A stretch of 35,851 nucleotides of DNA from Verrucomicrobiales bacterium (GCA_947460575.1 CANHIJ010000033.1:1-35851), one strand, 5' to 3'; shown: positions 8,483 through 18,691, numbered from the stretch's first letter. Program-made: numbers and translations. Notes: generated from the letters alone by a model not told the origin.

Positions 8483-11323
8483 ATGTCCGCCCGCCGCCCC
8501 CGCCGCCGCCAGGATGAAGCGCCCGCCCTCCTGCGCCACCCCCTGTCCGACGTCCGAGCCCTGGGCTTGATTGCCTTTGGCGCCCTGCTTTTCCTCGCCC
8601 TCTACACCTACACCCCCGACGACGTCCCCGCCCGCTTCAGCATCGCGAGCCGCTCCGAGCCCAACGACCCCGTGCTCAACGCCATCGGCCCGTTCGGCGC
8701 AGTCGTCGGCGGCTACACCATTTTCCTCTTTGGCGCCGCCGCCTTCCTCATCCCCGCCTGCCTGATCTGGCTCGGGATGTCCCGCTTTCTGCGCCCCTCG
8801 CGCCCCCTCGGCCGACCCCTCTGCGGCTTCGCCCTAACACTTATTAGCGCCTCGGTGGTCCTCGGCCTCCAGGGCAGCTTCTTTCAGTCGTGGTGGAAAG
8901 ACTACAACATCCTCGGTCCCGGCGGCGGCATCGGCTTTATGGCCCAACTCGTCGCCCAAAAAACCATCGGCTCTCTCGGCGGCATCATCGGCGGCATCCT
9001 CGGCTACGCCAGCGGCCTGAGCCTCCTCGTGGGCCTGGAGCTACCCACCCTCATAGCCGCTAGTCAGCGGGCCTGGGGCGAACTCTGCGCCCTCGCCACC
9101 GGCCGCCGCGACCAGGCCTCGCCCCCGTCGGCCTCCTCCGAAGCCGAGCGCCTCCTCTCCGAACATCAGCGCACTGAGCGCGAGCGCCGCCGCCTGGAGC
9201 GCGAACTCCGCACCAAGGTCCGGGTCCCCGCCTCCCTCCTCAGCGACGCCGACGGCCCCGACCCCGAACTCACCCAGGACGACCTCCCCCTCGAAGTCGC
9301 CCTCGACCCCGACGTCCCGGAGCCCCGCATCATCGACGGCTCGGCCCGCCGCGCCGCCACCGGCGAAAAAAAACTCTCCCTCTCCGAGTGGCGCAAGCAG
9401 CAACAAGATAAAATCAAGCCCGCCTCCGACGGCTCCGCCCGCGGCCTTGCCGTTGGCGATTTCTCCAATTACGTCCTCCCCCCCGTCGAACTCCTCCACT
9501 GGGACGAAAACGCCGCCGCCGCCCCCGCCGACGTTTCCTATCTCCGCTCTACGCAAAACAACATCGTCCGCACCCTAGCCACCTTTGGCATCACGGTCCT
9601 CCCCGGCGACATCACCCGCGGCCCCACCATTACCCGCTACGAAATCTACCCCAGCGATGGCCTCCGCGTCAGCCGCATCTCCGCCCTCGAAGCTGACCTC
9701 GCCCGCGCCACCCGCGCCGAGCGCATCAACATCCTCGCCCCCATCCCCGGCAAGGACACCGTCGGCATCGAAATCGCCAACAAAGATAAAGTCGCCGTCC
9801 CCCTCCGCGAACTCCTCGAAGACCCCGCCTTCCACTCTGGCAAGTGCCGCCTCCCCCTCGCCCTCGGCAAAGACGTCTACGGCGAAACCATCGTCGCCGA
9901 CCTCGCCGGCATGCCCCACCTCCTCGTCGCCGGCGCCACTGGCTCCGGGAAGTCGGTCTGCATCAATAGCATCATCGCCAGCCTGCTCTTCCAATTTACC
10001 CCCGAGCAACTCCGCTTTATCATGATCGACCCCAAGGTCGTGGAAATGCAAACCTACAACGACCTCCCCCACCTGGTGGTCCCCGTGGTCACCGATCCCA
10101 AAAAAGTCATCATGGCCCTCCGCTGGGTGGTCAACGAAATGGAACACCGCTACCGCCTCTTCGCCGGTGAAGGGGTGCGCAATTTCGACACCTTCAACGC
10201 CCGCAAGCAAAAGGCCGCCGACGCCAAGGCCAAATCCGACGCCGCCGCCGCCACCCCCCTCCTCCCTCTCTTCAACTCCGCCCCCGCCGAACTCCCCCTC
10301 CCCGAGGACGACCCGCTCGGCGATTTCCCCGCCGAAACTTCCCCCGCCGAAATCTCCCCGCGCCCCCCCTCCCCCCTCGCTGAATGCGAACTCCCCGAAG
10401 ACCTCACCTCCGGCCAGGCCCTCGACGATTTCGGCCCCGGCTTCGCCCTCGGCGACCCCAGCGATGACCTCGACCCGGACGACCGCGCAGACCCCGACGC
10501 CCCTGCCCCCACCGCCGCCCACTCCAAGCACCAAGCTCGCCTCCGCGAGGCCTACCGCGAGGAACAAAACGTCCGCAATGCCCCCGCCGAAATCTGGGAC
10601 GACAACGAACTCGTCGCCGAGGACGATCCCGAGTCCGCCATCGACGTCGTCCCCGACAGCATTCCCTACATCGTGGTCATCATCGATGAGTTAGCGGACC
10701 TCATGCAGACCGCCCCCGCGGACATGGAAGGCCTCATCGCCCGCATCGCCCAAAAAGCCCGCGCGGCCGGCATTCACATGATCCTCGCCACCCAAACCCC
10801 CCGCGCCGAAGTCATCACCGGCACCATCAAGGCCAATATCCCCTGCCGCATCGCCTTCCAAGTCTCCAGCGCCCTCGACTCCCGCGTCATCCTCGACTCC
10901 AAGGGCGCCGATAAATTGGTCGGCAAGGGCGACATGCTCTACGTCCCCCCCGGCACCGCCAAAATGGTGCGCGCCCAGGGCGCCTTTGTCACCGACGACG
11001 AAATCGTCGCCCTCGTGCAGCACTGCAAAGAACAGAGCGGCGGCCTCAAAGTCGAAAAGTCCGTCCACGAAGCCATCAACGGCCCGGCCCGCCCCGTCGA
11101 AAAAATCAGCGAAGAAGACGAGGAAACGCTCCAAACCTGCATCGACGTGGTTATGCAGGAACGCAAGGCCAGCACCTCCCTGCTGCAGCGCCGCCTCCGC
11201 CTCGGCTATGGCCGCGCCGCCCGCATGATGGATCTCATGGAACAGCGCGGCATCATCGGCCCCAGCGATGGCCCCACCAAACCTCGCGAAATCTTGATCG
11301 AACTTGACGCCGAGGACGAGTAG
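8483..11323 (+). CDS. ftsK: DNA translocase FtsK, with long insertion in motor domain
   Basis: 946 residues from ATG 8483 (MSARRPRRR); earlier in-frame starts add only Pro-rich sequence. FtsK pumps DNA at the division septum and activates XerCD dimer resolution. The order is: four or so membrane segments (about 25-190), a variable linker, the motor alpha/beta domains from about 350, Walker A GATGSGKS (484-491), Walker B VVIIDELADL (731-740), then ANIPCRIAFQVSS and KLVGKGDMLY. A C-terminal winged-helix gamma domain (about 880-945, LLQRRLRLGYGRAARMMDLME) follows and binds KOPS-type sites. Between RNFDTFNARK and IPYIVVIIDE lies about 150 residues of acidic, Pro/Ala-rich sequence (576-726), where FtsK normally has a loop of a few tens. 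It heads a plus-strand run with the RodZ-like, six-Cys and iron-sulfur genes. Confidence 0.96.
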   Translation: MSARRPRRRQDEAPALLRHPLSDVRALGLIAFGALLFLALYTYTPDDVPARFSIASRSEPNDPVLNAIGPFGAVVGGYTIFLFGAAAFLIPACLIWLGMSRFLRPSRPLGRPLCGFALTLISASVVLGLQGSFFQSWWKDYNILGPGGGIGFMAQLVAQKTIGSLGGIIGGILGYASGLSLLVGLELPTLIAASQRAWGELCALATGRRDQASPPSASSEAERLLSEHQRTERERRRLERELRTKVRVPASLLSDADGPDPELTQDDLPLEVALDPDVPEPRIIDGSARRAATGEKKLSLSEWRKQQQDKIKPASDGSARGLAVGDFSNYVLPPVELLHWDENAAAAPADVSYLRSTQNNIVRTLATFGITVLPGDITRGPTITRYEIYPSDGLRVSRISALEADLARATRAERINILAPIPGKDTVGIEIANKDKVAVPLRELLEDPAFHSGKCRLPLALGKDVYGETIVADLAGMPHLLVAGATGSGKSVCINSIIASLLFQFTPEQLRFIMIDPKVVEMQTYNDLPHLVVPVVTDPKKVIMALRWVVNEMEHRYRLFAGEGVRNFDTFNARKQKAADAKAKSDAAAATPLLPLFNSAPAELPLPEDDPLGDFPAETSPAEISPRPPSPLAECELPEDLTSGQALDDFGPGFALGDPSDDLDPDDRADPDAPAPTAAHSKHQARLREAYREEQNVRNAPAEIWDDNELVAEDDPESAIDVVPDSIPYIVVIIDELADLMQTAPADMEGLIARIAQKARAAGIHMILATQTPRAEVITGTIKANIPCRIAFQVSSALDSRVILDSKGADKLVGKGDMLYVPPGTAKMVRAQGAFVTDDEIVALVQHCKEQSGGLKVEKSVHEAINGPARPVEKISEEDEETLQTCIDVVMQERKASTSLLQRRLRLGYGRAARMMDLMEQRGIIGPSDGPTKPREILIELDAEDE

Positions 11324-11419
11324 CGCAACCCTCCCCCCCGCCCGCTTCCTCCCCGGGCCGCCCCCCACTTTTCCTATTTCTTTTCGGCATCCCCGATGCC
11401 CCTCCCCCCCTCCCACCCC

Positions 11420-12052
11420 ATGTCTTCCGTTGGCCAACAACTTCAGCAGGCCCGCGTCGCCCGCAAACTCACCGTCGAGGACGCCGCCTTCAAAACCCAC
11501 ATCCCCCACCAACACCTCCGCGACCTCGAAAACGACGACTTCTCGCACTTCGCCAACCCCACCTACGCCAAGGGTTTTCTCAAACTCTACAGCCGCTTCC
11601 TCAACGTCGACCTCGGCGATACCCTCGACGACTTCGCCCCCAGCGCCCCCCCTGGCCGCCCCGTCCAGACCCACATCCAAGAGTCCCACCCCTCCCGCGT
11701 CCTCAATCCCTCGCGCATGCGCCACTCCCGCCGCGCCACCCGCCGCGGCCGCAACCCCCGCCTTCCCTGGGACAAAATCGCCCTCATCGCCTTCCTCCTC
11801 GCCGCCGCCTGGCTCCTCTTTAAACCCGCCAAACCTACCCCGGCACCCCCGCCCCCCGCCGCCTCCCAGCCCGCCCCCAAATCCCTCCCCACTCCCACCG
11901 CAGCCCCCACTCCCTCTCCCGAACCCGCCGAAACCGAACCCGCCGCCGAAACCGAGCCCGCCCTAGCGCCAGAACCCGCCCCAGCGCCCGAACCCGAGCC
12001 TCCGGCCCCCCGCGCCACCGCGGTGGAAGACGAAGCCCCGCCCGCCCGCTGA
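11420..12052 (+). CDS. RodZ-like helix-turn-helix membrane protein
   Basis: 210 residues from ATG 11420; an upstream in-frame ATG at 11396 would add eight Pro-rich residues. An HTH_25/RodZ-type domain occupies about residues 3-72 (GQQLQQARVARKLTVEDAA, then ANPTYAKGFLKLYSRFL). A basic juxtamembrane stretch (RHSRRATRRGR) precedes one membrane helix (about 119-134). The remaining 75 residues are Pro/Ala/Glu-rich and would be periplasmic. RodZ proteins link MreB to the envelope and shape rod cells; the structured periplasmic domain of E. coli RodZ is missing here, so the role could also be regulatory. It lies 96 bases after ftsK and 11 bases before the next gene, suggesting co-transcription. Confidence 0.75.
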   Translation: MSSVGQQLQQARVARKLTVEDAAFKTHIPHQHLRDLENDDFSHFANPTYAKGFLKLYSRFLNVDLGDTLDDFAPSAPPGRPVQTHIQESHPSRVLNPSRMRHSRRATRRGRNPRLPWDKIALIAFLLAAAWLLFKPAKPTPAPPPPAASQPAPKSLPTPTAAPTPSPEPAETEPAAETEPALAPEPAPAPEPEPPAPRATAVEDEAPPAR

Positions 12053-12063
12053 ACCGCCGCCCC

Positions 12064-12387
12064 ATGTCCGCTCCCCGCCTCCTCTACTGCCGCTGCGCCT
12101 ACGCCCAGGTCCTCCCCCAGGAGGTCAAAGACGGCGTGCTCCGCCACCTCTGCTCCGCTGCCCAACCCTTCGAAAGCGTCGCCGACCTCTGCGAAATGTC
12201 TGCCCGCCGCGACCCCCGCCTCGCCGAACTCGCCAGCTCCGATCTCAAAATCATCGCCTGCCACCCCCGCGCCGTAAAGTGGCTCTTCCACGCCGCCAAC
12301 GCCCCTTTGCCCGAATCCACCGAAATCGTCAACCTGCGCAGCCTCTCCACCGCAGAAGCCTGCCAGCTCCTTCCCCCGCCCGCCTAA
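12064..12387 (+). CDS. Small six-cysteine protein of unknown function
   Basis: 107 residues with cysteines at 9, 11, 30, 44, 66 and 100. The start reads LLYCRCAYAQVLPQEVK; later parts read ADLCEMSARRDP and IIACHPRAVKWLFHA. I do not recognise a named family. The CxC near the N-terminus and the spacing recall small thioredoxin-like or hydrogenase/heterodisulfide-reductase-associated redox proteins, but this is only an impression. No signal peptide or membrane helix, so cytoplasmic. The ATG sits 11 bases after the RodZ-like stop, and the iron-sulfur gene starts 19 bases downstream. The tight pairing suggests the two act together, possibly as a redox or cluster-handling pair (inference). Codon use matches its neighbours, which supports a real gene. 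Confidence 0.7.
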   Translation: MSAPRLLYCRCAYAQVLPQEVKDGVLRHLCSAAQPFESVADLCEMSARRDPRLAELASSDLKIIACHPRAVKWLFHAANAPLPESTEIVNLRSLSTAEACQLLPPPA

Positions 12388-12406
12388 GCGCCAGCCTCCC
12401 CCGCCC

Positions 12407-13255
12407 ATGTCCCTCTCCCCCGATTTTTCCCTCCTCCTCTACGAAGGCCGCGGCAGCCAGCCCCTCGACCCCGAGCGCCGCTTTGCCCTCTGCGCCGCCC
12501 TCTTAGACCGTGGCTACTCCCTCAGCCGCGCCGGACTCGGCGCCCGCCTCGCCCCCGGCCAAAAGGCCCTCATCGTCCTCGGCGAATTCGACCGCGGCCA
12601 AGCCCCCGACCTCGAAGACGCCGACGGCGCCATCGCCCTCTCCGCCTGCGATATCACTGGACTCGACCCCGCCGCCGTCACCGACCTCGTAGAACGCCGC
12701 CGCGGCGACCGCCCCATGAACCAGCCCGGCCTCTGGAAGCCGTGGTTCCCCGTCATCGACTACAGCCGCTGCACGAACTGCATGCAGTGTCTCAGCTTCT
12801 GCCTCTTCGACGTCTACGGCGTCAGCAAGGAAGGCAAACTCCAAGTCCAAAACAACGACAACTGCAAAACCAACTGCCCCGCCTGCTCCCGCGTCTGCCC
12901 GGAAGTAGCCATCATGTTCCCCAAATACAGCAGCGGCCCCATCAATGGAGAACCAGTCAGCGATAGCGACATCAAACGCGAAAAAATGAAAGTAGATATC
13001 TCCGCCCTCCTCGGCGGAGACCTCTACGCCCGCCTCCGCGAGCGCAGCGACGAAGCCAAAAGCCGCTTCTCCCAAGAGCGCGACGCTAGCAAGGCCCTAG
13101 CCGAACGCAAAAAATGCCTCGCCAAGCTCATGGCCGAAGGCATGATCCCCGCCGACGTCCTCGCCAGCCTCCCCAGCCCCGACGAAATCCAGCGCCGCGC
13201 CGCCGCCGCCGCCGCCCGCGCCGAGGCCGCCCTCGCCGACGCCCCCCTGCCCTGA
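12407..13255 (+). CDS. Iron-sulfur protein with two 4Fe-4S-type cysteine motifs
   Basis: 282 residues. The N-terminal about 105 residues form an alpha/beta-like region (ALIVLGEFDRGQ, then ACDITGLDPAAV). RCTNCMQCLSFC follows, with Cys 122, 125, 128, 132, and CKTNCPACSRVCP with Cys 153, 157, 160, 164, enough to hold two [4Fe-4S] clusters. The motif KPWFPVIDYSRCTNC and the later MFPKYSSGPINGEP resemble a conserved but uncharacterised ferredoxin-like protein I associate with Planctomycetes and Verrucomicrobia (from memory, unverified). The C-terminal 90 residues are charged and helical. No signal peptide; cytoplasmic electron carrier or adaptor most likely. Partner enzyme unknown; its closest neighbour is the six-Cys protein. 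It is convergent with the transglutaminase gene 17 bases away. Confidence 0.82.
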   Translation: MSLSPDFSLLLYEGRGSQPLDPERRFALCAALLDRGYSLSRAGLGARLAPGQKALIVLGEFDRGQAPDLEDADGAIALSACDITGLDPAAVTDLVERRRGDRPMNQPGLWKPWFPVIDYSRCTNCMQCLSFCLFDVYGVSKEGKLQVQNNDNCKTNCPACSRVCPEVAIMFPKYSSGPINGEPVSDSDIKREKMKVDISALLGGDLYARLRERSDEAKSRFSQERDASKALAERKKCLAKLMAEGMIPADVLASLPSPDEIQRRAAAAAARAEAALADAPLP

Positions 13256-13272
13256 GCCCTGGGCGCTCCGCG

Positions 13273-14121
13273 CTAGTCCAACCGCTCCACTGACACCGCG
13301 ACCTTCATGGTCCGCGTCCCCGCGCCCACATAGCTCCCTTTGACCGGCGCCACGTCCTCATAGTCCCGCCCCACCGCCAGCGTGATGTAGCGCTCGTCCA
13401 CCCCCTGGCGGTTCGTCGGATCAAAGCCGATCCATCCCCGGCCCGGCAAGTACACTTCCACCCAGGCATGCGATTCGTGGGCCCCCCGCAACCCACCCCG
13501 CTGCGCGTCGTAGAGGTAGCCGCTCACGTAGCGCGCCGGAATCCCCAAGGAGCGACAGAGCGCCAGCAGCAAATGGGCGAAGTCCTGGCAAACTCCCACG
13601 CGGCTGACAAAAAAATCCTCACTGGTAGTGTCTACCGTAGTCACCCCCGCCTGGTACCGGCAGCTGTCGTAGACGTGGCTGTTGAGCACCTCCGCGGTGC
13701 GCAAAATGTCGTCGCTGTCATCGCGTAAATCGAGCGCCGCCTTCCACAGCTGCGGATTGAAGCGCACGTAGCGGCTGTGTCCCACATACAGCCCCACTTC
13801 CTCCGACTCCCGGCACTGGGCCAACTCCAAAAACGAACCCGGCGCCGCCGCCGCCAGCCCCTCGCCCCGCGCCGCCGTCGTCACGGTCGCTTGGGCCTCA
13901 ATCACCAGGCGCTGGTGGGGCTCCTCAATCTCAAAGTGCTGCACCCCATTGCGGTAAAAGTCGTGGTATTGCTTGAGCCGGGTGCTCGGCAGCACCTTGA
14001 GCAGGTAGAAGCTGCAGGTTTGCCAGGGCGTGCTCGGCGGCCGCAGGCGGATCTCGTTGCAATTGCTCCGCACCGCGGCGGTGTAGAGGTATTCGGTGCG
14101 GTGTTGGATGCGCAGCTTCAT
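13273..14121 (-). CDS. Transglutaminase-like protein (bacterial N-terminal plus core domain)
   Basis: 282 residues. An N-terminal beta domain (1-85, starting MKLRIQHRTEYLY) is followed by the transglutaminase/cysteine protease core. The triad is visible: C178 in RVGVCQDFAH, H218 in ESHAWVEV and D234 in GFDPTNR. No signal peptide. It is the third gene of a minus-strand cluster after the ATP-grasp and alpha-E genes, 28 bases downstream of the latter. This trio is widespread in bacteria and is thought to concern peptide bond formation or cleavage on an unknown small substrate; the precise reaction is not established. The family could act as an amidase/protease or a cross-linker. Confidence 0.9.
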   Translation of the reverse strand: MKLRIQHRTEYLYTAAVRSNCNEIRLRPPSTPWQTCSFYLLKVLPSTRLKQYHDFYRNGVQHFEIEEPHQRLVIEAQATVTTAARGEGLAAAAPGSFLELAQCRESEEVGLYVGHSRYVRFNPQLWKAALDLRDDSDDILRTAEVLNSHVYDSCRYQAGVTTVDTTSEDFFVSRVGVCQDFAHLLLALCRSLGIPARYVSGYLYDAQRGGLRGAHESHAWVEVYLPGRGWIGFDPTNRQGVDERYITLAVGRDYEDVAPVKGSYVGAGTRTMKVAVSVERLD

Positions 14122-14149
14122 GGGGGCCCCACAGGGCTAAAGGTACTTA

Positions 14150-15181
14150 TTATTGTTGTTGCTGCTGCTGCTGAAACTCCACCCAGCGGCGCTGCTGGCT
14201 GTCCACCGACGGGATGAAAGTCACGCTCTGCTGGTCTTGGGGCAAGAGCACATAGGTTTCAAAAATGCGCTGCCCCAATTCATTCAATACATTCTGAATG
14301 TCGTCGGTGTACTCCTGCAATCCCCGCTCCAGCACTTCCGCGCTGCTCCCAAAATTCAGCCGCGCCAGCAAGCGACCCGCCAGCCGCTCCGCGGAATTCC
14401 CATAGCTCCCCAGCGGCGTCCCCGAGATGGCGTGTAAGTTGGCGTCGATCTGCCGTACACAATACCGCACCGAACGCGGGAAATCCGTAGAAAACATCAA
14501 CAAGTCGATCACCCCCTCCGCCTCCGGCTCCCCTCCCACCTCCGCACGGTACGTCCCAATCGCACTCGCCGACCGCAAAATCGAGGTCCACTGAAACGAG
14601 TCCAGCGCGTTCCCGTGCGGCGCCATGTGCACCCGAATGTCCAAAAAGCGACTCGTCTTGTCCGCCCGCTCCAAGTGCTTCCCCAATTGGATAAACTGCC
14701 AGCCCTCGCTGCGCGCCAAGGTCGCATCTGTAATCCCGTGAAATAACAGCGAGCCCGTTATAATCCGATCGTACACGCTCTGCGGCGACATCTGAAACAA
14801 GCTCAAGGTGCTCCCCGCCGTAATGAAAAGATAGAGATCGTTGAGCTCCGTCCACATCTCGTCAGATATTTGATCCCGCACCGTCCGCGCATTCTCCCGC
14901 GCCTGCCGCAAGCACATCGTGATCGCGTCCGGGTTCCCCTCGTGCAGCGTCATGAAAAACCCCACATCCGCCACCGTCCCCTGCGGGTAAAGCAGCGCAA
15001 ATTGATCCTCCATCGCCGTCGCCACCAACACCGGGTCCCAGTAGTCGTTCAAACTCCGGCTCCCCATGGTCTCCCCATCCAATAATAACTCATTGCTCGC
15101 CTGCAACAGCCGGGCCAAATTCTCCGCCCGCTCCATAAAGCGGGCCATCCAATACAAATTGTCGGCAACTCGAGATAGCAT
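14150..15181 (-). CDS. Alpha-E domain protein (DUF403)
   Basis: 343 residues, all alpha-helical, beginning MLSRVADNLYWMARFMERAENLARLL, the hallmark of the alpha-E/DUF403 family. Members pair almost always with a circularly permuted ATP-grasp protein and a transglutaminase, as here. They are proposed to support an uncharacterised peptide-ligase pathway. It starts 56 bases after the ATP-grasp stop and ends 28 bases before the transglutaminase start, so one transcript is likely. The protein ends in seven consecutive glutamines coded by a CAA/CAG run, which are not part of the domain. Confidence 0.92.
   Translation of the reverse strand: MLSRVADNLYWMARFMERAENLARLLQASNELLLDGETMGSRSLNDYWDPVLVATAMEDQFALLYPQGTVADVGFFMTLHEGNPDAITMCLRQARENARTVRDQISDEMWTELNDLYLFITAGSTLSLFQMSPQSVYDRIITGSLLFHGITDATLARSEGWQFIQLGKHLERADKTSRFLDIRVHMAPHGNALDSFQWTSILRSASAIGTYRAEVGGEPEAEGVIDLLMFSTDFPRSVRYCVRQIDANLHAISGTPLGSYGNSAERLAGRLLARLNFGSSAEVLERGLQEYTDDIQNVLNELGQRIFETYVLLPQDQQSVTFIPSVDSQQRRWVEFQQQQQQQ
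14153..14173 (-). repeat. CAG/CAA microsatellite coding a polyglutamine tail
   Basis: Directly before the alpha-E stop codon, four CAG and three CAA codons code a seven-glutamine C-terminal tail. Triplet runs of this kind can change length by slippage without loss of frame. Confidence 0.9.
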
Positions 15182-15237
15182 TTGTTAGTAATTAAGGGAG
15201 TTCAGGGCCGCCCCGCCGCCAGCGAGGGCCGCGCGCT

Positions 15238-16674
15238 TCAAGAGGGGTGGAGCACCCAGGTGTCCTTGCTTCCGCCGCCCTGGGAGGAATTGACCACGAT
15301 GGAGCCCTTTTTCAGGGCCACGCGGGTCAGCCCGCCAGGGAGAATGTGGGTCCGCTCGCCGCTGAGCACGAAGGGCCGCAAGTCGACGTGCCGTCCCTCC
15401 ACGCTGCCCTCGGTCAAGGTCGGATGGCGACTGAAATAGACGACCGGCTGGGCGATGTAGTTGCGCGGATTGGCCAAAATCAGCCCGCGGAATGTCTCGA
15501 TCTCGGCCCGGCTGGCCCGCGGCCCAATCAGCATGCCGTAGCCCCCGCTCTCGTTGGCGGCCTTCACCACCAACTCCCCCAGGTGATCCAATATGTAGCC
15601 GCGGTCCTTTTCGTCCCACGCTAAATACGTCGGCACCTGCTGCAAAATCGGGTCCTGATCCAAATAGTATTTTATCATCCGATCCACATAGGCGTACGTC
15701 ACCTTGTCGTCGGCTACTCCCGTTCCAATGGCATTGGCCAGGGCCACATTGCCCGCCCGCACCGCGCTGACCAGCCCCGGCACCCCCAGCATGCTGTCGG
15801 ACCGAAACACCTTGGGATCCAAAAAATCGTCGTCGAGCCGCCGGTAAATCACATCCACCTGCTGCAGCCCCCGGGTGGTCCGCATATAGACCTGCGCCCC
15901 TACCACGATCAAGTCCTTGCCCTCCACGATCTCAATCCCCATCTGCCGCGCCAAAAAACTGTGTTCAAAATAGGCGCTGTTATAGTGCCCCGGCGTCAGC
16001 AGCACGCACACCGGATCCGCCTTGGCGTGCGGCGCAATGTACTGCAAGGTCCCCAGCAAATCCGCCGCATAGCTGTCCACGCTGCGCACCCCCGCACTCC
16101 CAAATAAATGCGGAAATACCCGCTTCATCGCCATGCGGTTCTCTAGCACATACGACACCCCCGAGGGACATCGCCCGTTGTCCTCCAAAACCAGGTAGGA
16201 TCCGTCCCGATCCCGAATCAGGTCCGTCCCGCAAATGTGGATGTAAATGTCCCGAGGCACATCCACGTCTTTAAATTCCGGCCGGTAGTGCGCCGCGCTC
16301 AACACCACCTCTTCTGGAATTACCTTGTCCTTAAGAATCTTTTGCTCGTGGTAGACGTCGTAGAGAAATAAGTTGAGCGCCGTGATGCGCTGCACCAACC
16401 CGTCCTCCACCACCTGCCACTCCTCCGCCGGAATAATCCGCGGAATGGGGTCAAAGGGAAACACCCGCTCCGTCCCCTGCTGGTCCCCATACACCGTAAA
16501 CGTGATCCCCTGCTTGAGAAACAGCGTCTCCAAATTGCGGATCTTCTGGTCCAACTCGGCCTTCGAGAGGGTGTCCAGCCGCTCCCGCATCAATTGATAG
16601 TGCGGGCGCACCTCGCCATTGCTGGCAAACATCTCATCAAAGAGATCCTCGGTATCGTATTGGTCGAGCAGCAC
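15238..16674 (-). CDS. Circularly permuted ATP-grasp protein type 2
   Basis: 478 residues, the typical length. It begins [16 protein letters not shown] and contains [40 protein letters not shown] and [16 protein letters not shown], all hallmark blocks of the circularly permuted ATP-grasp family (DUF404/DUF407). Such enzymes use ATP to join a carboxylate to an amine through an acyl-phosphate; the substrate of this branch is unknown. First gene of the cluster with alpha-E and transglutaminase genes. The long upstream gap (16675-17140) must hold the promoter but none is obvious. Cytoplasmic. Confidence 0.93.
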   Translation of the reverse strand: MLLDQYDTEDLFDEMFASNGEVRPHYQLMRERLDTLSKAELDQKIRNLETLFLKQGITFTVYGDQQGTERVFPFDPIPRIIPAEEWQVVEDGLVQRITALNLFLYDVYHEQKILKDKVIPEEVVLSAAHYRPEFKDVDVPRDIYIHICGTDLIRDRDGSYLVLEDNGRCPSGVSYVLENRMAMKRVFPHLFGSAGVRSVDSYAADLLGTLQYIAPHAKADPVCVLLTPGHYNSAYFEHSFLARQMGIEIVEGKDLIVVGAQVYMRTTRGLQQVDVIYRRLDDDFLDPKVFRSDSMLGVPGLVSAVRAGNVALANAIGTGVADDKVTYAYVDRMIKYYLDQDPILQQVPTYLAWDEKDRGYILDHLGELVVKAANESGGYGMLIGPRASRAEIETFRGLILANPRNYIAQPVVYFSRHPTLTEGSVEGRHVDLRPFVLSGERTHILPGGLTRVALKKGSIVVNSSQGGGSKDTWVLHPS

Positions 16675-17140
16675 GCTTTGCCATCAAAGCAACTGCCGTG
16701 CCGACCGCGCGCTTTTCTTAATCGCGCCCCCAAAAGCCCGCGCCCCCACGGGATCCCCCGCCCGCCCCCCGCGCCAGGCCGTCGGCCCGCGCAGAGAAAC
16801 CGCGCGCCGATTGACCGCGCATGGGCCAGCCACGCTGTGGCTGTGAAAATGGCTGCTTGGCGGTCCGGGGGTTGAAAACCCCGGCTAGTCACGGGTAACC
16901 CCTCCGGGGTTGCCGCGGCGGTCCAAATGACCGCCCGCCCATGGGCGGCCGCGCCCTGGGCGGGTACCGCAAAATGGTCTGTTCGCCTGCGCCATTCGCT
17001 CGCCAACTGTACGATTCGCCGGGCAGCCGCGCCATGAAGCCTGGCAGCCACGCCTATGAGCCCACGCCCGCCCGCGCTGGGCGGCGCGGCTCCAGGTCGG
17101 CGGAGCGCGGCTCGGGGAAAAGGCCGCCGGGCGGCTGCGC
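16675..17140. other. Intergenic region with hairpin repeats, no gene seen
   Basis: 466 bases between the ATP-grasp start and the nuoF stop. No reading frame has convincing protein character. It contains two adjacent hairpins within repeat copy D1: CCGGGG/CCCCGG arms at 16865-16870 and 16879-16884, and AACCCCTCCGGGGTT at 16897-16911. They could help end nuoF transcription, though no T-tract follows. Confidence 0.6.
16864..16932 (+). repeat. Intergenic repeat D, copy 1
   Basis: This segment aligns with 19403-19471 in the same orientation. Shared blocks include GGGGG..AAAACC, AGTCA, AACCCCTC(C/T)GGGGTT, GCCGC and ATCCAAA/GTCCAAA followed by GACC. The two copies lie on either side of the nuoF and FHA genes. 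Confidence 0.6.
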
Positions 17141-18538
<1,398 letters not shown>

Positions 18539-18641
18539 GGGAATCAAAAAAAGGAGGTAGTGCGCCGCCAGAGCGGACCCGCGGCCCGCCCCTTCCGGAA
18601 CTCGGGAATTTCCGGTTCCTCGCCCGCGCAGCAAGGCGAAT

Positions 18642-18659
18642 TTGTGAAAAATTTCACAA
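18642..18659. promoter_or_regulatory. CRP/FNR-family operator-like palindrome TTGTGA-N6-TCACAA
   Basis: The 8-base arms TTGTGAAA (18642-18649) and TTTCACAA (18652-18659) are separated by AA. The sequence contains TGTGA-AAAATT-TCACA, an exact fit to the E. coli CRP half-sites and spacing. It lies between the FHA stop and the nuoF start. No T-run follows on the minus strand, so a terminator is less likely than an operator. Confidence 0.6.
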
Positions 18660-18691
18660 GCTCTCGCCCCTTCGCGCCGCGCCGCCCCGCT

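Noticed and set aside
10691..11725. 344-codon minus-strand Gly/Val/Glu-rich frame
   Set aside because: Antisense to ftsK and the RodZ-like gene; composition is the complement of their codon bias.
18545..18561. AAGGAGGT, a perfect Shine-Dalgarno on the plus strand
   Set aside because: No plus-strand gene begins at a fitting distance. It is the complement of the pyrimidine leader of nuoF.
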